A stretch of DNA of 64,000 nt. Source: Adiantum capillus-veneris (taxonomy: Eukaryota > Streptophyta > Polypodiopsida > Polypodiales > Pteridaceae). Below are positions 39,625-50,587 of this stretch, one piece after another. The stretch is from positions 153,692,445 through 153,756,444 of the forward strand of contig CM043950.1 of NCBI GenBank assembly GCA_014529385.2, given 5' to 3'. Position numbers and translations under genes: made by a program. Within the stretch, counting starts at the first letter, position 1. Each line of letters starts with the position of its first letter. Below the pieces are notes generated by a model that saw only the letters and a program-made list of their open reading frames with translations, searched no databases and had not been told where the DNA came from.

Positions 39625-41320
39625 CTTGCTTTGCCAACTTTGGAATGTGAGAGTGTGTGCGAGAGGAGCAAGAGCTTCAAAAATGCAACAAGACCTCTCT
39701 TATATAGCTATGCTAGTGTGCAACTAGACTAGAATGCTTCACACTTTACCAAAAATGAAGTGAGAACACCTCCTAATGCAACTCAAGCATGCCCAACACT
39801 TATCCCCTCTTGCCTTGCATGCTAGAACCCCCCCCCCCCCCTCCTTTCTTGAGACTCATCTTGGCAAGTGGAAACAACACACACACTTGTTTAAGTTCAC
39901 ATAAAGCAAGCATGTTCTACCTTGGACATGTGGCCCAATCAAGCTTAGTAACAAAGACTAGAGTCAACTTACTAAATGTGGAAGGACTGATCTAAACTTA
40001 GTCTTTAGCTTTTTTCTTTCATTTAATAAAAATCATAAGCTTACCTTTTAATTAATTAGCTCGAGGGTGCAAGACTTTTGCACAAACCTTGGAGGCTTAT
40101 GAAGCTTACTCGAGGCTACAACCTACCTGCTAATTTAGGACTTGATAAATTAGGATGGCAAAAATAAAACTCACCCTTTGGGCTTTAAAATTTTCACCTC
40201 ATGTGCAAAACCTTGGTAACGCTTCTCAGACTTCATACTTGGAGTCTAAAGACTTATTATAATGACTTGAGCACACATTCACTTTCTATTTTTAAACTCC
40301 TATAATTTCTCTCGATCGTCTCCTTTGTCCTATACCTTTGATCAAGGCTTCCTAAGATACATTTATCCTTCCTTGACCTGTACATATGACTGAGATAATT
40401 AGTTAGCAATTATCCTTGCTCTTTTATGGACCCCCCCCCCCTTTTGGTCCCAAACCTTGACCGGATTGGTCCATTAGCACTTAAATAATTTCACTTGCTC
40501 TCTCTTTATTTTTCCCGTACTTAAGTGGCCAATGTAGTTGGAAAATACTTTAAGAAGGTTAGAAATCGATATCCATGACAACATTGTGGTGGCATCTCAA
40601 AAGCAATGCTTTCCCATCTCTCAATGCTTCTCTCCCATCTAGCTTTATGTCTACCCTGCTCCGTCTCTCATCGAGTCTCTTCATCTCAATTAGCTTAAAT
40701 TTTTCAAGATCGTTGACCTTAAGAGCCCCTTCCCATAGGCTTATGAAAATCCCCATCCATGGGAAGGTCCGCTTAGAAATAAAGGGTTGCCCAGCCAAGT
40801 TGACGCTTTCCCACAGCTACTAGTTGCATCTATCGGTGACAGGTTGTGGAAAAGCAAACGACATGGACATAAATTCAATGGAAAAAACCCCAGATTTACT
40901 ATTCGCATTCAAATGCCAGGCGCTCCACTTAGATGAGACATGCAAGAGCGCCTTCTTGTAGGTTTTCCAAAAGGCCTCTCAGCGGACCTTTGTTGCAAAT
41001 TTTTCTTCTCCTAGGGTCAACTAAAGATCCACGCACTTGCAAGCAACCATTTTTCTGGTGGGTGGTTGAACGACCCTCCACATTGGCTGCCACACCTCTT
41101 GACCGGGTGCAAAAAGTGGCATTCACTGCTAAATTATTGGCAACCTTTGCAAGTGAGTGTGAACAAATGAGAGGCTAAGTGTTTGAGTTCCTTTGGCATC
41201 ACCTACTTTGTCTCCACCTCACTTCAAGATGTCGATGCAACCTTCTCCTTGGGCTTATAAAATTGCAATCCATGAATAAGATGCAACTCCCGCCATCAGT
41301 AAGTGCAAATCCTATCATCG
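35561..41320. other. Intergenic stretch without recognised gene
   Basis: I tested the longer frames (35490-36083, 38626-38964, 40559-40823, 40929-41178) and recognise none. Notable: an LTR-start-like TGTCAGAGAATCTAAC at 38977 that is repeated in reverse at 47925; (CA)n at 39570-39622; C runs near 39828 and 40431. Probably old repeat DNA. Confidence 0.4.
39570..39622. repeat. (CA)n microsatellite
   Basis: 53 bp of CA repeats. Confidence 0.95.
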
Positions 41321-41324
41321 CCAC

Positions 41325-41325
<1 letters not shown>

Positions 41326-41400
<75 letters not shown>
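41326..41400. repeat. (CT)n microsatellite
   Basis: 75 bp of pure CT repeats, the longest in the window; it creates spurious SLSL/RERE frames. Confidence 0.95.
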
Positions 41401-41403
<3 letters not shown>

Positions 41404-42117
41404 CGCGCACACACACTTTTTGGTGTGTGTAAATCTTGGGATTAATTTACAAGTGGGAAACCTCAAGTCGAGGAAAACCAATAGAAAAGATCATGTACAT
41501 AAACCCGAAAACAAAAGTGTTCATTTGTGGAAGAGGTCTAGAAACATTTATAGGAAAGTTGATGCATCTCCAGGGTGATATCACCAACCTCCCATGCAAA
41601 ACATAAAGATTACCGAAGGGAAAGCTTAAAGAACTGAAAAGAATCCGCATTGAATCAAAGAAACATACAACTGTTCCATTGACACCACAGAGTACATTAG
41701 CCCAAAATCTGACTCACACAAAGAAAATCACAAATCGCTATAAGGAAGGCGGGAGAATGTAGAACACCCAAAACCATTTGTGGAAGACCACATAGGGGAA
41801 CCGGATTTGCATACAAGCTGCTATGGGATGAAGCTTTCAGGATTGCAATTATGAAGTGATTCCTTGCAAGTGTTGCCAAAGACAAAGTCCTCATAGAATG
41901 GCAAAGCTTGAAGATGGCCCCATATGAGTCCATTCAAAAGTATGTGGATAAGTTCAAAGAATTACATCTCAAAGCCATTGTCTACAAAGATTGACTTTGT
42001 GGAACAAAAGCAACAATTTTGTGGTGGCCTATCTGATGAGATGAATGAGTATGTCAACTAATAGAGACCTAAAACTATTTCAGAGGTCATACATCATACT
42101 ATGGTCACTTTGAGGAT

Positions 42118-43038
42118 TCATTTCTGACAAGGGTGTAAGAAGGGCTCCGAGTCAATGGAAGCCAAGGAATCAATTGAGACAAAGGGGAAGAAAAAATGCG
42201 ACACAAAATTCTCCCAAGCTAACAACAATAATAAGAAAGGAAAGGAAAAGGAAAAAGGCCATATAGGTAAAAAAAACTTTCTCCTGAACAAGTGTTTCAA
42301 GTGTGGGGAGCAAGGTCATGTTTCTCGGGCATGTCCAAAGAGGATGAATTGAATGACACTCCTAGAGCCACCATGGTGGAGGCTCTAAAAGAGGAAGGTC
42401 ATTGCAAAGGAGCACCACTCTCTTATGCTCGGGGTAAAGTAGGAGAGTGTTATGCTTTCATACTGTTTGATATTGGCTTCACCCACAGCTTCATTTCTTT
42501 TGAGCTAGCTACTAAGCTAGGAGTTCATGACGACTTGGAGATGGGAGATGGAGTGCAAGCAAATGGATCTTTTAAAGGGCAAGAGGCCTCAGTCACTCCA
42601 TTGATTGGGAAGTTAAGGCTCCATGTGCAAAGCTATGTTGATAAAGAAAATTTCTTCATCTCTCCACTCAAGCATGAAGATCTTATTCTTATCCTAGGGG
42701 CACCACAATTTGATTGTATGGTTACCACTACAAATTTTCTAAAGAGAAAAGTCCTATTTTCCTATAGAGGCAAGGATGTTTCACTTGATATAAATAGCAT
42801 GGGCAACTCTATATCACTTGTACAGCCTCAAACTTTAGACAAAGTAATGAAAAAATCTCTTTCTTGTTACAACCGGTTTAGCAAGCAAGCACATTTCATA
42901 TCGGTCAAAAAGACTATCAAAGCACACCATCTGGAAACCCTCTTTATCGCACAAGTATTTAAGTATCTTGACTTACCAACATCTATAGTATCCAACAAAG
43001 ACAAGAATGACCAACAAATTTTGGAAGGGTGTCTATGA
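42118..43038 (+). pseudogene. Gag zinc knuckle and protease-like frame of the gypsy remnant
   Basis: Two overlapping frames: 42155-42352 (lysine-rich, then CX2CX4HX4C) and 42292-43038 (protease-like then integrase RFSKQAHFI). The knuckle binds genomic RNA in intact elements. The fusion of protease-like sequence directly to integrase marks a large deletion near 42865. Confidence 0.75.
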
Positions 43039-43086
43039 GAATATCACTACTAAGTTGAATATCTCTTTGGCCTATAGTAGATGTTG

Positions 43087-43810
43087 ACTTACCAACATCT
43101 ATAGTATCCAACAAAGACAAGAGTGACCAACAACTTTTAGAAGGGTGTCTATGAGAATCTCACTACTAAGTTGAATATCTCTTTGGCCTATCATCCACAA
43201 ACAAATGGCCAAAGTGAGATAGAAAATTCAATTATCATTGATCTACTTAAAACCTATATTACAGAAGTAGATCAAAGAGATCAATGGGAAAAGTACTTAC
43301 CTTTAGTAGAGTATGCATAAGCCTATCAATGAAATTGCTTACAGATTGAGGTTACCAATTGCCTAGCTCATTCATAATGCTTCTCATGTGAGACTCTTGA
43401 AACCTTCTAAGGGCTAGCCACCGAAAGAACCAGTAATTAAAGAACCACTTACCAACATCCATAGTATCCAACAAAGACAAGAATGACCAACAACTTTTGG
43501 AAGGGTGTCTTTGAGAATCTCACTACTAAGTTGAATATCTCTTTGGCCTATCATCCACAAACAAATGGACAAAGTGAGATAGAAAATCAACTATCATTGA
43601 TCTACTTAAAGCCTATATTACAGAAGTAGATCAAAGAGATCAATGGGAAAAGTACTTACCCTTAGTAGAGTATGCGTAAGCCTGTCAATGAAATTGCTTA
43701 CAGATTGATGTTACCAAGTGCCTAGCTCATTCATAATGCTTTTCATGTGAGCCTCTTGAAATCTTTTAAGGGCTAGCCACCCAAAGAACTAGTAATTAAA
43801 GAACCACCTG
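43087..43810 (+). repeat. 360-bp tandem duplication within the integrase end
   Basis: CCAACATC(T/C)ATAGTATCC occurs at about 42977, 43093 and 43453; the last two head near-identical 360-bp units, each running through an SYHPQTNGQSE-like and a DQWEKYLPLVEYA-like segment. The first copy is a 110-bp partial unit. Confidence 0.9.
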
Positions 43811-44170
43811 GGTTTGAGGATCAAGAGAAGATTTTTGCAATCCAAGAGCAAACTAATAATGAAGACAAGGTTTTAAGAAGTGGTAATTAAGACTATTCAA
43901 CGATATCTTGTCAAATTTAAGAATTATCCTTTTGAAGATGGACAATGGATGCAAGACATCCAGCTAAATGATAATATAAACCTTGTAAATACTTACAATG
44001 ACTCCTGTCAAAGGTACGAATTAGGTATGAACAAGTATATTTTATAAATAATTTTGTCTTGTTTTGACTGTAAGATTTCTTGTAAATGTTCATAAGTTTA
44101 AAGTGTATGCATACTATGAATCAAGCTTGTGGCAGCTTAGTCTCTCAAGCATCTAGTAGACCTTACCAGA

Positions 44171-44444
44171 TGAAGGGGAGGAACTGGGAGAACAACAGAA
44201 GAGGAATACGCACGCATGCACACACTCACACACACCACCATAGCCACACACACAGGTTGGAGGGGGAGAGCCGACACGTACTGTGTACCTTCTTTCTTTC
44301 TTCTCTATCTTATGCACCAAGGCATAATACACATTGTACTTAGTGTTAGTGGCACACACAAGTGTATCGCTATACACGTAGGGTTAGTAGCAGTTAGTGA
44401 TGGGCAATCGACCACATGGACATCAAACCCCATCAAACCTAACA
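44171..44444 (-). repeat. Copia 3' LTR
   Basis: On the minus strand TGTTAGGTTTGATGGGG…CCTCCCCTTCA, 274 bp, with a CA/GT-rich patch near 44216-44252. Confidence 0.8.
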
Positions 44445-44745
44445 TTCTCCCACTTGATGGCCAATGTGGGAGACCATAAGAATGGAAGAGAACCACTCTT
44501 CACGCAATGCCCATCAACTCACGACAGTGCTGAAACTGATGGTTGGAGAGACTTTTAGTGAGTGCATCCGCTGTGTTTTCTGATGTAGGAATCTTCACTA
44601 AATCAAGGCTCTTGTTTGCCAGGCATTCACGACTGAAGTGATAACATACATCAATGTGTTTCGTTCTGGAATGAAACACTAGATTGTTAGGAAATTCAAT
44701 AGCACTCTGACTGTCACAATGAAAAACTAGTGTACGCTACTCCAA

Positions 44746-45549
44746 TCAAAGATCTTTCACTAGGCGAGCAAGCCAAATAGCTTCTTTGCATGCCTCACTC
44801 AATGCAACATACTCTGCCTCTGTGGTAGAAATGGATGTACAGTCTTGAAGAACGGATCTCCAAGAAATAGCAGAACCAGCAAATGTGTAAATCCAACCTA
44901 TTGTTGATTTTTGACTGTCAACACGGCCTGCATAATCACTGTCTACAAATCCTTGAATGGATAACTCTCCATGACCATAGCATAAATGTCTATCTGTAGT
45001 GACACTCAAGTATCTGAGAATCAACTTGATAGCATCCCAATGCTTTTTACCAGGGCTAGACATAAATCTGCTAACAACTCCCACTGCATGTGCAATGTCA
45101 GGTCTTGTAGCCACCATGGCATATATGAGACTACCACAAGCTGAAGCATAAGGAACCTTAGCCATTGCAGCTTTTTCCTCAGTAGATTTGGGACAGTCTT
45201 TCTTGCTAAGTTTCAAATATGCAGGCAATGGAGTACTCAAAGCCTTCCCCTTCTGCATGTTAAAATGATCAAGAACCTTGTACACATACTCTTGTTGAGA
45301 AAGGTACAACAACCTCTTCTTACGGTCATGAGTAATGCGCAAACCCAAAATGTGATTGGCTTCACCCAAATCTTTCATGTCAAATGGACTTGTCATCTTG
45401 GTTTTCAAGTCAGCAATGTCTTTCTTAGAATGACCAGCAATAAGCATGTCATCTACATAAAGGATAAGCATAATAAGCTGTCCATTGGGCTGTCTTGTCA
45501 CGTAAAGACATGGATCCTCATTACTACGCTTATAGCCCAGGGAACGCAT
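44746..45549 (-). pseudogene. Copia reverse transcriptase C-terminus and RNase H
   Basis: LILYVDDMLIAG (YVDD active site), FDMKDLGEANHILGLRI, LSQQEYVYKVLDHFNM, RPDIAHAVGVVSRFMSSPG, then RNase H GFVDSDYAGRVDSQKSTIGW and SISTTEAEYVALSEACKEAIW. 267 codons without a stop; the best-preserved pol piece in the window. The N-terminal RT (WELVPLPKG near 45815) lies upstream in broken frames. Confidence 0.93.
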
Positions 45550-46113
45550 AAATGCATCAAACTTTTGATACCATTGTCTGGATGATTGCTACAAGCCATA
45601 GAGACTTTTCAAAAGCTTACAGACCAAATGTTCCTTGCACAAACCCTTCAGGTTGCTGCATATAAATCTCTTCCTCCACTGGAGAAAAGATTTCCTAGAA
45701 ATCGGCACCATATTCTTGCGTGAAACCTTTGGCCACTAAATGAGCTTTGTAATTGTCAATCTTCTTCTTGTAAGCCTATTTACAAGGCAATGCTTTCCTA
45801 CCTTTTGGCAATGGAACGAGTTCCCATGTTTTGTTCTTTGCAATATTCGACATCTCCCTCTTCATAGCATGTTCCCACTGAACCTTATCGTTGGCTAGCA
45901 TAGACTCTTTGTAACAAGAAGGCTCACCACTATCTGTCAGCAAAACAAAATCCACGCTTGGAACAAATGTTTTGGAGGATGTGAGATTCTTTGAGATCTC
46001 CGTGGCTGATCAAAACGTGTACTAGCCTGTGTAGTAATTGGCTCGGGAGCTGTCTGGACAAGAGGTGATACATAAAAAAACGTCACTTTTTGGAATTCAA
46101 CCTCTTTCACTGT

Positions 46114-46959
46114 CTATTTATGCATCTTACTCTCATTAAAGACAACGTCACTGCTACGGATCACTGATTGACTTTTCGGATCCCATAAACGATAGCCAAA
46201 TTGACCATCTACACCATAGCCAATGAAAATGCATTTCTTGGGCTTAGGATCTAGCTTAACACGCAACTCCTTGGGTACATGTGTATAAGCTTCACAACCA
46301 AATGTGCGGAGTTTTTCAGATGACAATTTATGTCCTGACCATAACTCCAAAGGTACATGAAACTGTAATGAAGCATGTGGTGATCTATCGATCAAGTACA
46401 CGACTGTGTATAATGCTTCAGCCCAAAACGCTTGCGGTAAATTAGCATGTGATAGCATAGACATAATCCGCTCTTGGATGGTCCTATTCATTCGTTCTGC
46501 AACACCATTTTGTGCAGGGGTATAAGGAGCTGTAAACTCATGCTTAATTCCCCTACTTGAACATAAGTCTGTAAACTCTTTGGAGACATATTCTCCACCA
46601 TTATCTGAGCGCAAAGCTTTCAACTGATGTTCAGTCTGAGTTTCGGCACTAGATAAGAACTTCTTGAAGCAAGAAAATGTCTCATCTTTAGACTTTATGG
46701 CATAAACCCAAACATGCCGTGTTGCATCGTCAATGAATGTAACATAATAGGATGCACCACCATGGGATTTAGAAGGCATAGGCCCACATAAATCACTGTG
46801 CACAAGCTCTAAGGGTTTTCTTTCTTTGTCAAAAGAATATGTACGATGTGTCCATGTTTGCTTTCCATATTGACAGTGCTCACAAAAGGGAAAATATGAA
46901 AATGACAAAGACGGTAAATAGCCCAAACGAGAGAGTGTCTCCATTCCCTTCTTTGACAT
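46114..46959 (-). pseudogene. Copia integrase
   Basis: FCEHCQYGKQ (end of the zinc region), LELVHSDLCGPMPSKSHGG, YYVTFIDDATRHVWVYAIKSKDE, LRSDNGGEY, HEFTAPYTPAQNGVAERMNRT: the D,D,E residues are all visible. Ends with the FGCEAYTHVP and KCIFIGYG segments. 281 codons open. Confidence 0.94.
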
Positions 46960-47059
46960 ATGTCCTAACCGGCTATGCTACAAAGCAACAGTTGGCAGCT
47001 CGGTTACAAAAAGAATATTTTTTTTATCAGATACATAAAGAGGATAAAGTGAACCAACT

Positions 47060-47332
47060 TTAGAACCATGGGCTATAATAAGATGACCCTTCATAACACG
47101 CCAAGACTGCTGATAAAAAGTGACTTTGTAACAGACGTCCAACCGAAATCAGATTGCGTGTCAAGGTTGGAACATGACGCACATTATGGATGATAAACTT
47201 TACCCCATTTTCCATAACCATGGCAATATCACCTACGCCAACAATGTCACAAGAGTAACTGTCACCAAGTGTAACATAGCCAATGGTTTCCTCGTATGTA
47301 GTAAACCAATGCCTATGAGGCGTGGCATGCAA
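47060..47332 (-). pseudogene. Copia gag-pre-integrase / protease region
   Basis: IGYVTLGDSYSCDIVGVGDI and FIIHNVRHVPTLTRNLISVG match the segment after the copia protease (DSGAS…), itself traceable just upstream (LDSGASLHATPHRH-like near 47340). One shift near 47340. Confidence 0.85.
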
Positions 47333-47786
47333 CGAAGCACCCGAATCAAGAATGGGATATTATCAAGCTCCTAACACTGAAACTGAGTCATGTGCATATC
47401 TTCAGTTCTAGCCGCATAGGCAATAGGCAACTTTTGCTTCTTTTGGACAAGCACATCATGCATTTGGTTCTTCCAAACCTAAAAATTAGTCGAAGAAGAG
47501 AATGCCGTCAAACTCCCACTCTGTGTGTGTGTGTATGAGGACACTCCGAAAGAGGCTACACACTCCCAAATGAGCCGTGGGCTCTCGTAAGAGAGCTGAA
47601 AATTTCAGCTCCTGAATCGTAGCTCGAATGGGGTTTCTGATGGCTTGAAATGACTCCGAAAGGGGGGTAAAAACCCAAGACACCTACTGAAAACGCTCTT
47701 GGAAAGCTGAATTTGCAGACGGCAAAATCGAAATCTTGTTTGCACTCTTGAAAGTGCGCGCGCGCGGAAACGATTTCGGGAATGAG

Positions 47787-47799
47787 ATGGCTCTGATAC
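47787..47799 (-). promoter_or_regulatory. Copia primer-binding site
   Basis: The minus strand reads TGGTATCAGAGCC next to the 5' LTR end. Confidence 0.88.
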
Positions 47800-47939
47800 C
47801 AGATAAAGGGGAGGAATTGGGAGACAACAGAAGAGGAATACGCACGCACACACTCACACACACACCCTCTCCTTTCATAGCTAAATTTTGCTGAATCTAA
47901 AAGGAAGAATTAGATTCTTTGACAATTTGCTTCTCTTCT

Positions 47940-48470
47940 AAATTCTTAGGTTTAGGCCATTGCAAAATAGGTTGGACCTTTTCTGGATCCATCTTGATTC
48001 CATCTCTAGAAATGATATGACCAAGATATTTTACTTCTTTTGCAAAGAATTCACATTTGGATTCCTTTGTATAAAGAGATTTTTATTTGAGCAATAGAAA
48101 CACTTTTCTAAGATGTTCTAAATACTCCTCTCAAGTACGACTATTGATGAGGATGTCATCAAGAAAGACTACTACAAATTTGCATAGATAGACCTGTAAA
48201 ACATTATTCATCAGCTTCATAAAAGTAGTTGGTGCATTGTTAAGCCCAAAAGGCATCACCAAAAACTCATAATGCACATATATAGTCCTAAAGGTTTGTT
48301 TGAAACATTTATACGTTTATTCTACCTTGATGATAACCAGATCGTAAGTGGATTTTTGTAAAATACTTGGCTTCCTCTAATTGATCAAAGAAATCTTCCA
48401 TTCTAGGCATAGGGAACCTATTCTTGATTGGTTGTGAGATTGTTTAGTGCTCTTTAACCAGCACAAAGTC
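47940..48470 (-). pseudogene. Ty3/gypsy reverse transcriptase fragment, minus strand
   Basis: Broken frames on the minus strand give [14 protein letters not shown] near 48400, [22 protein letters not shown] (active site, FLDD) near 48170, [22 protein letters not shown] and IKMDPEKVQ near 47980. No protease, integrase or LTR found with it. Lies directly beyond the copia 5' end and may be its insertion target. Confidence 0.82.
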
Positions 48471-48479
48471 GCATAGAAC

Positions 48480-50412
48480 TGTCTCTTTTCTACACTAGTA
48501 AGATTTGGAGAAGCCCATCGAGAGTTGTTGGATTTAAATAAAATCTTTATCTACCTAGTCTTACAATTGTTTTTCTTCTTCTAAGTGGTGTCTTGTCCTA
48601 ATCTATAAGGTGGTTTACAGAAAGCAGGCTTGCATCATAAATTAAATCAAAAGACATATTTAGGAATTTTGGGACAAATTTTTCTGAACCAAGTTCTTGA
48701 GTGGTGGTGGTTGCATTGTGCCAGGTTGCAGCATTGTCAACCATTGGTGTCAAATTCTAGAGCTGAGTTTGGATTAGGTTGCATTATTGTCACAAAATTG
48801 TCCTTTGATATGTTCTCTTAAGTTGCAAAAGCTTGTAAATAAGAAGTCTTGTGTCTGTTGTAAATAAGGACTAATGTGGAAATGAAAGATCAGGTTTGCT
48901 ACTAGTCTTTGTCTTCTTGAGTGATTGCTTGAAGAATTTAAAGGTGTTTTTCTTATTGATTTGCCAAAGCGTTTACATCTTGAAAGAGGTGAAGTAGATC
49001 ATGCTATTGAAACACATATTTAAGAATTTTGGGAATTATTCAAGTCCCATTTTTTAAAACGAGACCTAAAACTAAAGTATTTTTTGTTAAATTTGACCTC
49101 ATGGTTGTTTGTGGGGACCCTTTGTGCCATATAAAAATGAGGCAATAGTACACGAACGTGGGGCTCAAACTTAAGTTGAAGCCTCACTTGTTGTTGTCGT
49201 GTGGGATACTAAGAAGAGGATTGAAGTTAAGTTCGAGTCTCACATGCCTCGCCTAAACTAGCAAGTGGACACACTCCAACTTTGTTCAAGACACTAGCAC
49301 ATGGATGTGAGGCTCAAACGTAAGTTAAGTCTCACTTGTTTTTTCTCTATAGCATATTACGATGAGGGTTGAACCTAATTTCAAGCCTCACATGCCTCAC
49401 CCAAACTAGAAAGTGGGCATGAGGCTCAAACATGGTTCAATGTCTATGTAACTAGAGGTTGGTATCATAAATCTAGCCTTAACACATTACCATAGCCTCA
49501 ACACATAGCTATATTGTTTTGTGTATACACAATGACAAAATTGGAAACATGACTTTAACATTGTTGATATGAAAGAACAATTGGTAATGAATAGCACTTC
49601 CATCAAATAGTGCACCACAAAACAATATATTGTTTGCAAATTCAAGTCATTTTAAAGAGAGGCCAATGGAGTCAAAAACATCATCAAAGAGTACAGTGTT
49701 AAAATAAACTGGGATAACAATTGAGTAGCAAAAATGGACTTGGTTACAAGCCCTTGCTAAAGCAATTTTTATGCTACTGAGGGGATCTCAAATGAGGATG
49801 GTTTTTGGAAACACCAAGATAACAAATGAAGAATAAGAAGATATTAACAAGTACTCTTACTTATGTAGCAATTCATATTTTCAACAAGATAAATGTGAGC
49901 TTGGTAGCGATATCAAAGCGCAAACCCAATACATATGTGTCCTTTAACACTGTGTAAATCCGCTTGTACATACTTTGTTTCTCTATTGCAAGTGGATTCA
50001 TTTATTAGAGTGTTGAAGTATATCCCCGCTCATCTTTTTATATATCAACCTAAGTAGATATTTAATTATTGTTCTCCTTAAAAAAAATCTAGCCCGTCAC
50101 TTGATCATTTCCACAATTATGAGAAAATGAAGGATGTTCGTGTATTTTCCGCTTATGTGAGGGTGGAGGGCATCTTTTTAATCCACAATGCAGGGAACTC
50201 CAAAATGTAGGGACTCTCTCTTATGGAGGGAATGATCATGCTTTCTATTTTAATTGAATAATTAAATAAATGTAGGGTACTTCCATGAGATTTATTTCAT
50301 GGATCTAGTACCCTTTGATTGCATTATATATCTTAAATATTAACAAAAAAATATAAACGCATTACTATCTAGCAAATCAAAGAGGATAAGGGTATGGTTC
50401 TAGACTCCAAAC
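48480..50412. other. AT-rich stretch without recognised gene
   Basis: No protein family seen. At 49150-49450 are four or five units with the palindromic core GCTCAAAC(T/G)TAAGTT, related to the array at 54060-55250. Confidence 0.45.
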
Positions 50413-50587
50413 TGTTGAACCTAAGGAAGATAGAGCAGAGAGATGAACAAAGATGAGAGAAGTAGAGAGGAGAGGGAGACCATACACTAGATGTAGAACC
50501 CCAAGAGTGTGTAGAATAGACACACTAGACATGTATATATCGTTTCAGGACCTATGGTTAGGGAACACACTATATATAGCTCCAACA
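50413..50587 (-). repeat. Element F 3' LTR
   Basis: 175 bp, TGTTGGAGC…GGTTCAACA on the minus strand; a TATATATAG promoter-like box near its start. Confidence 0.8.

Larger units (their letters stand above)
41690..44030 (+). mobile_element. Ty3/gypsy remnant (gag, protease-like, integrase end) with internal deletion
   Basis: Order on the plus strand: gag piece (WQSLKMAPYESIQKYVDKFKE, near 41910), CCHC knuckle (CFKCGEQGHVSRACP, near 42293), aspartic-protease-like region (ILFDIGFTHSFISFELA, where the usual D(S/T)G is DIG), a jump over RT/RNase H to the integrase core ([14 protein letters not shown] near 42880), then a triplicated integrase segment and a chromodomain-like end (YLVKFKNYPFEDGQWMQD near 43910). 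No LTRs identified. Inactive. Confidence 0.8.
44171..47925 (-). mobile_element. Ty1/copia retrotransposon, minus strand, decayed
   Basis: 3' LTR 44171-44444 preceded (on the minus strand) by the purine tract AAGTGGGAGAA; PBS TGGTATCAGAGCC at 47787-47799. Pol order GAG-pre-integrase, integrase, RT, RNase H is that of copia. The 5' LTR agrees with the 3' LTR only over about 65 bp (47804-47868) and then changes to unrelated sequence. RT has a deletion and stops near 45550-45760. Confidence 0.88.

Noticed and set aside
41179-41578. Frames with long SLSLSL or RERERE stretches
   Set aside because: They are translations of the (CT)n microsatellite at 41326-41400. The same applies to similar frames near 5820, 7510, 20110, 31350 and 34690.
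42970-43810. CRISPR-like array
   Set aside because: The repeats are 360 bp, contiguous and coding-derived, in a eukaryotic transposon remnant; no spacer-repeat pattern exists.
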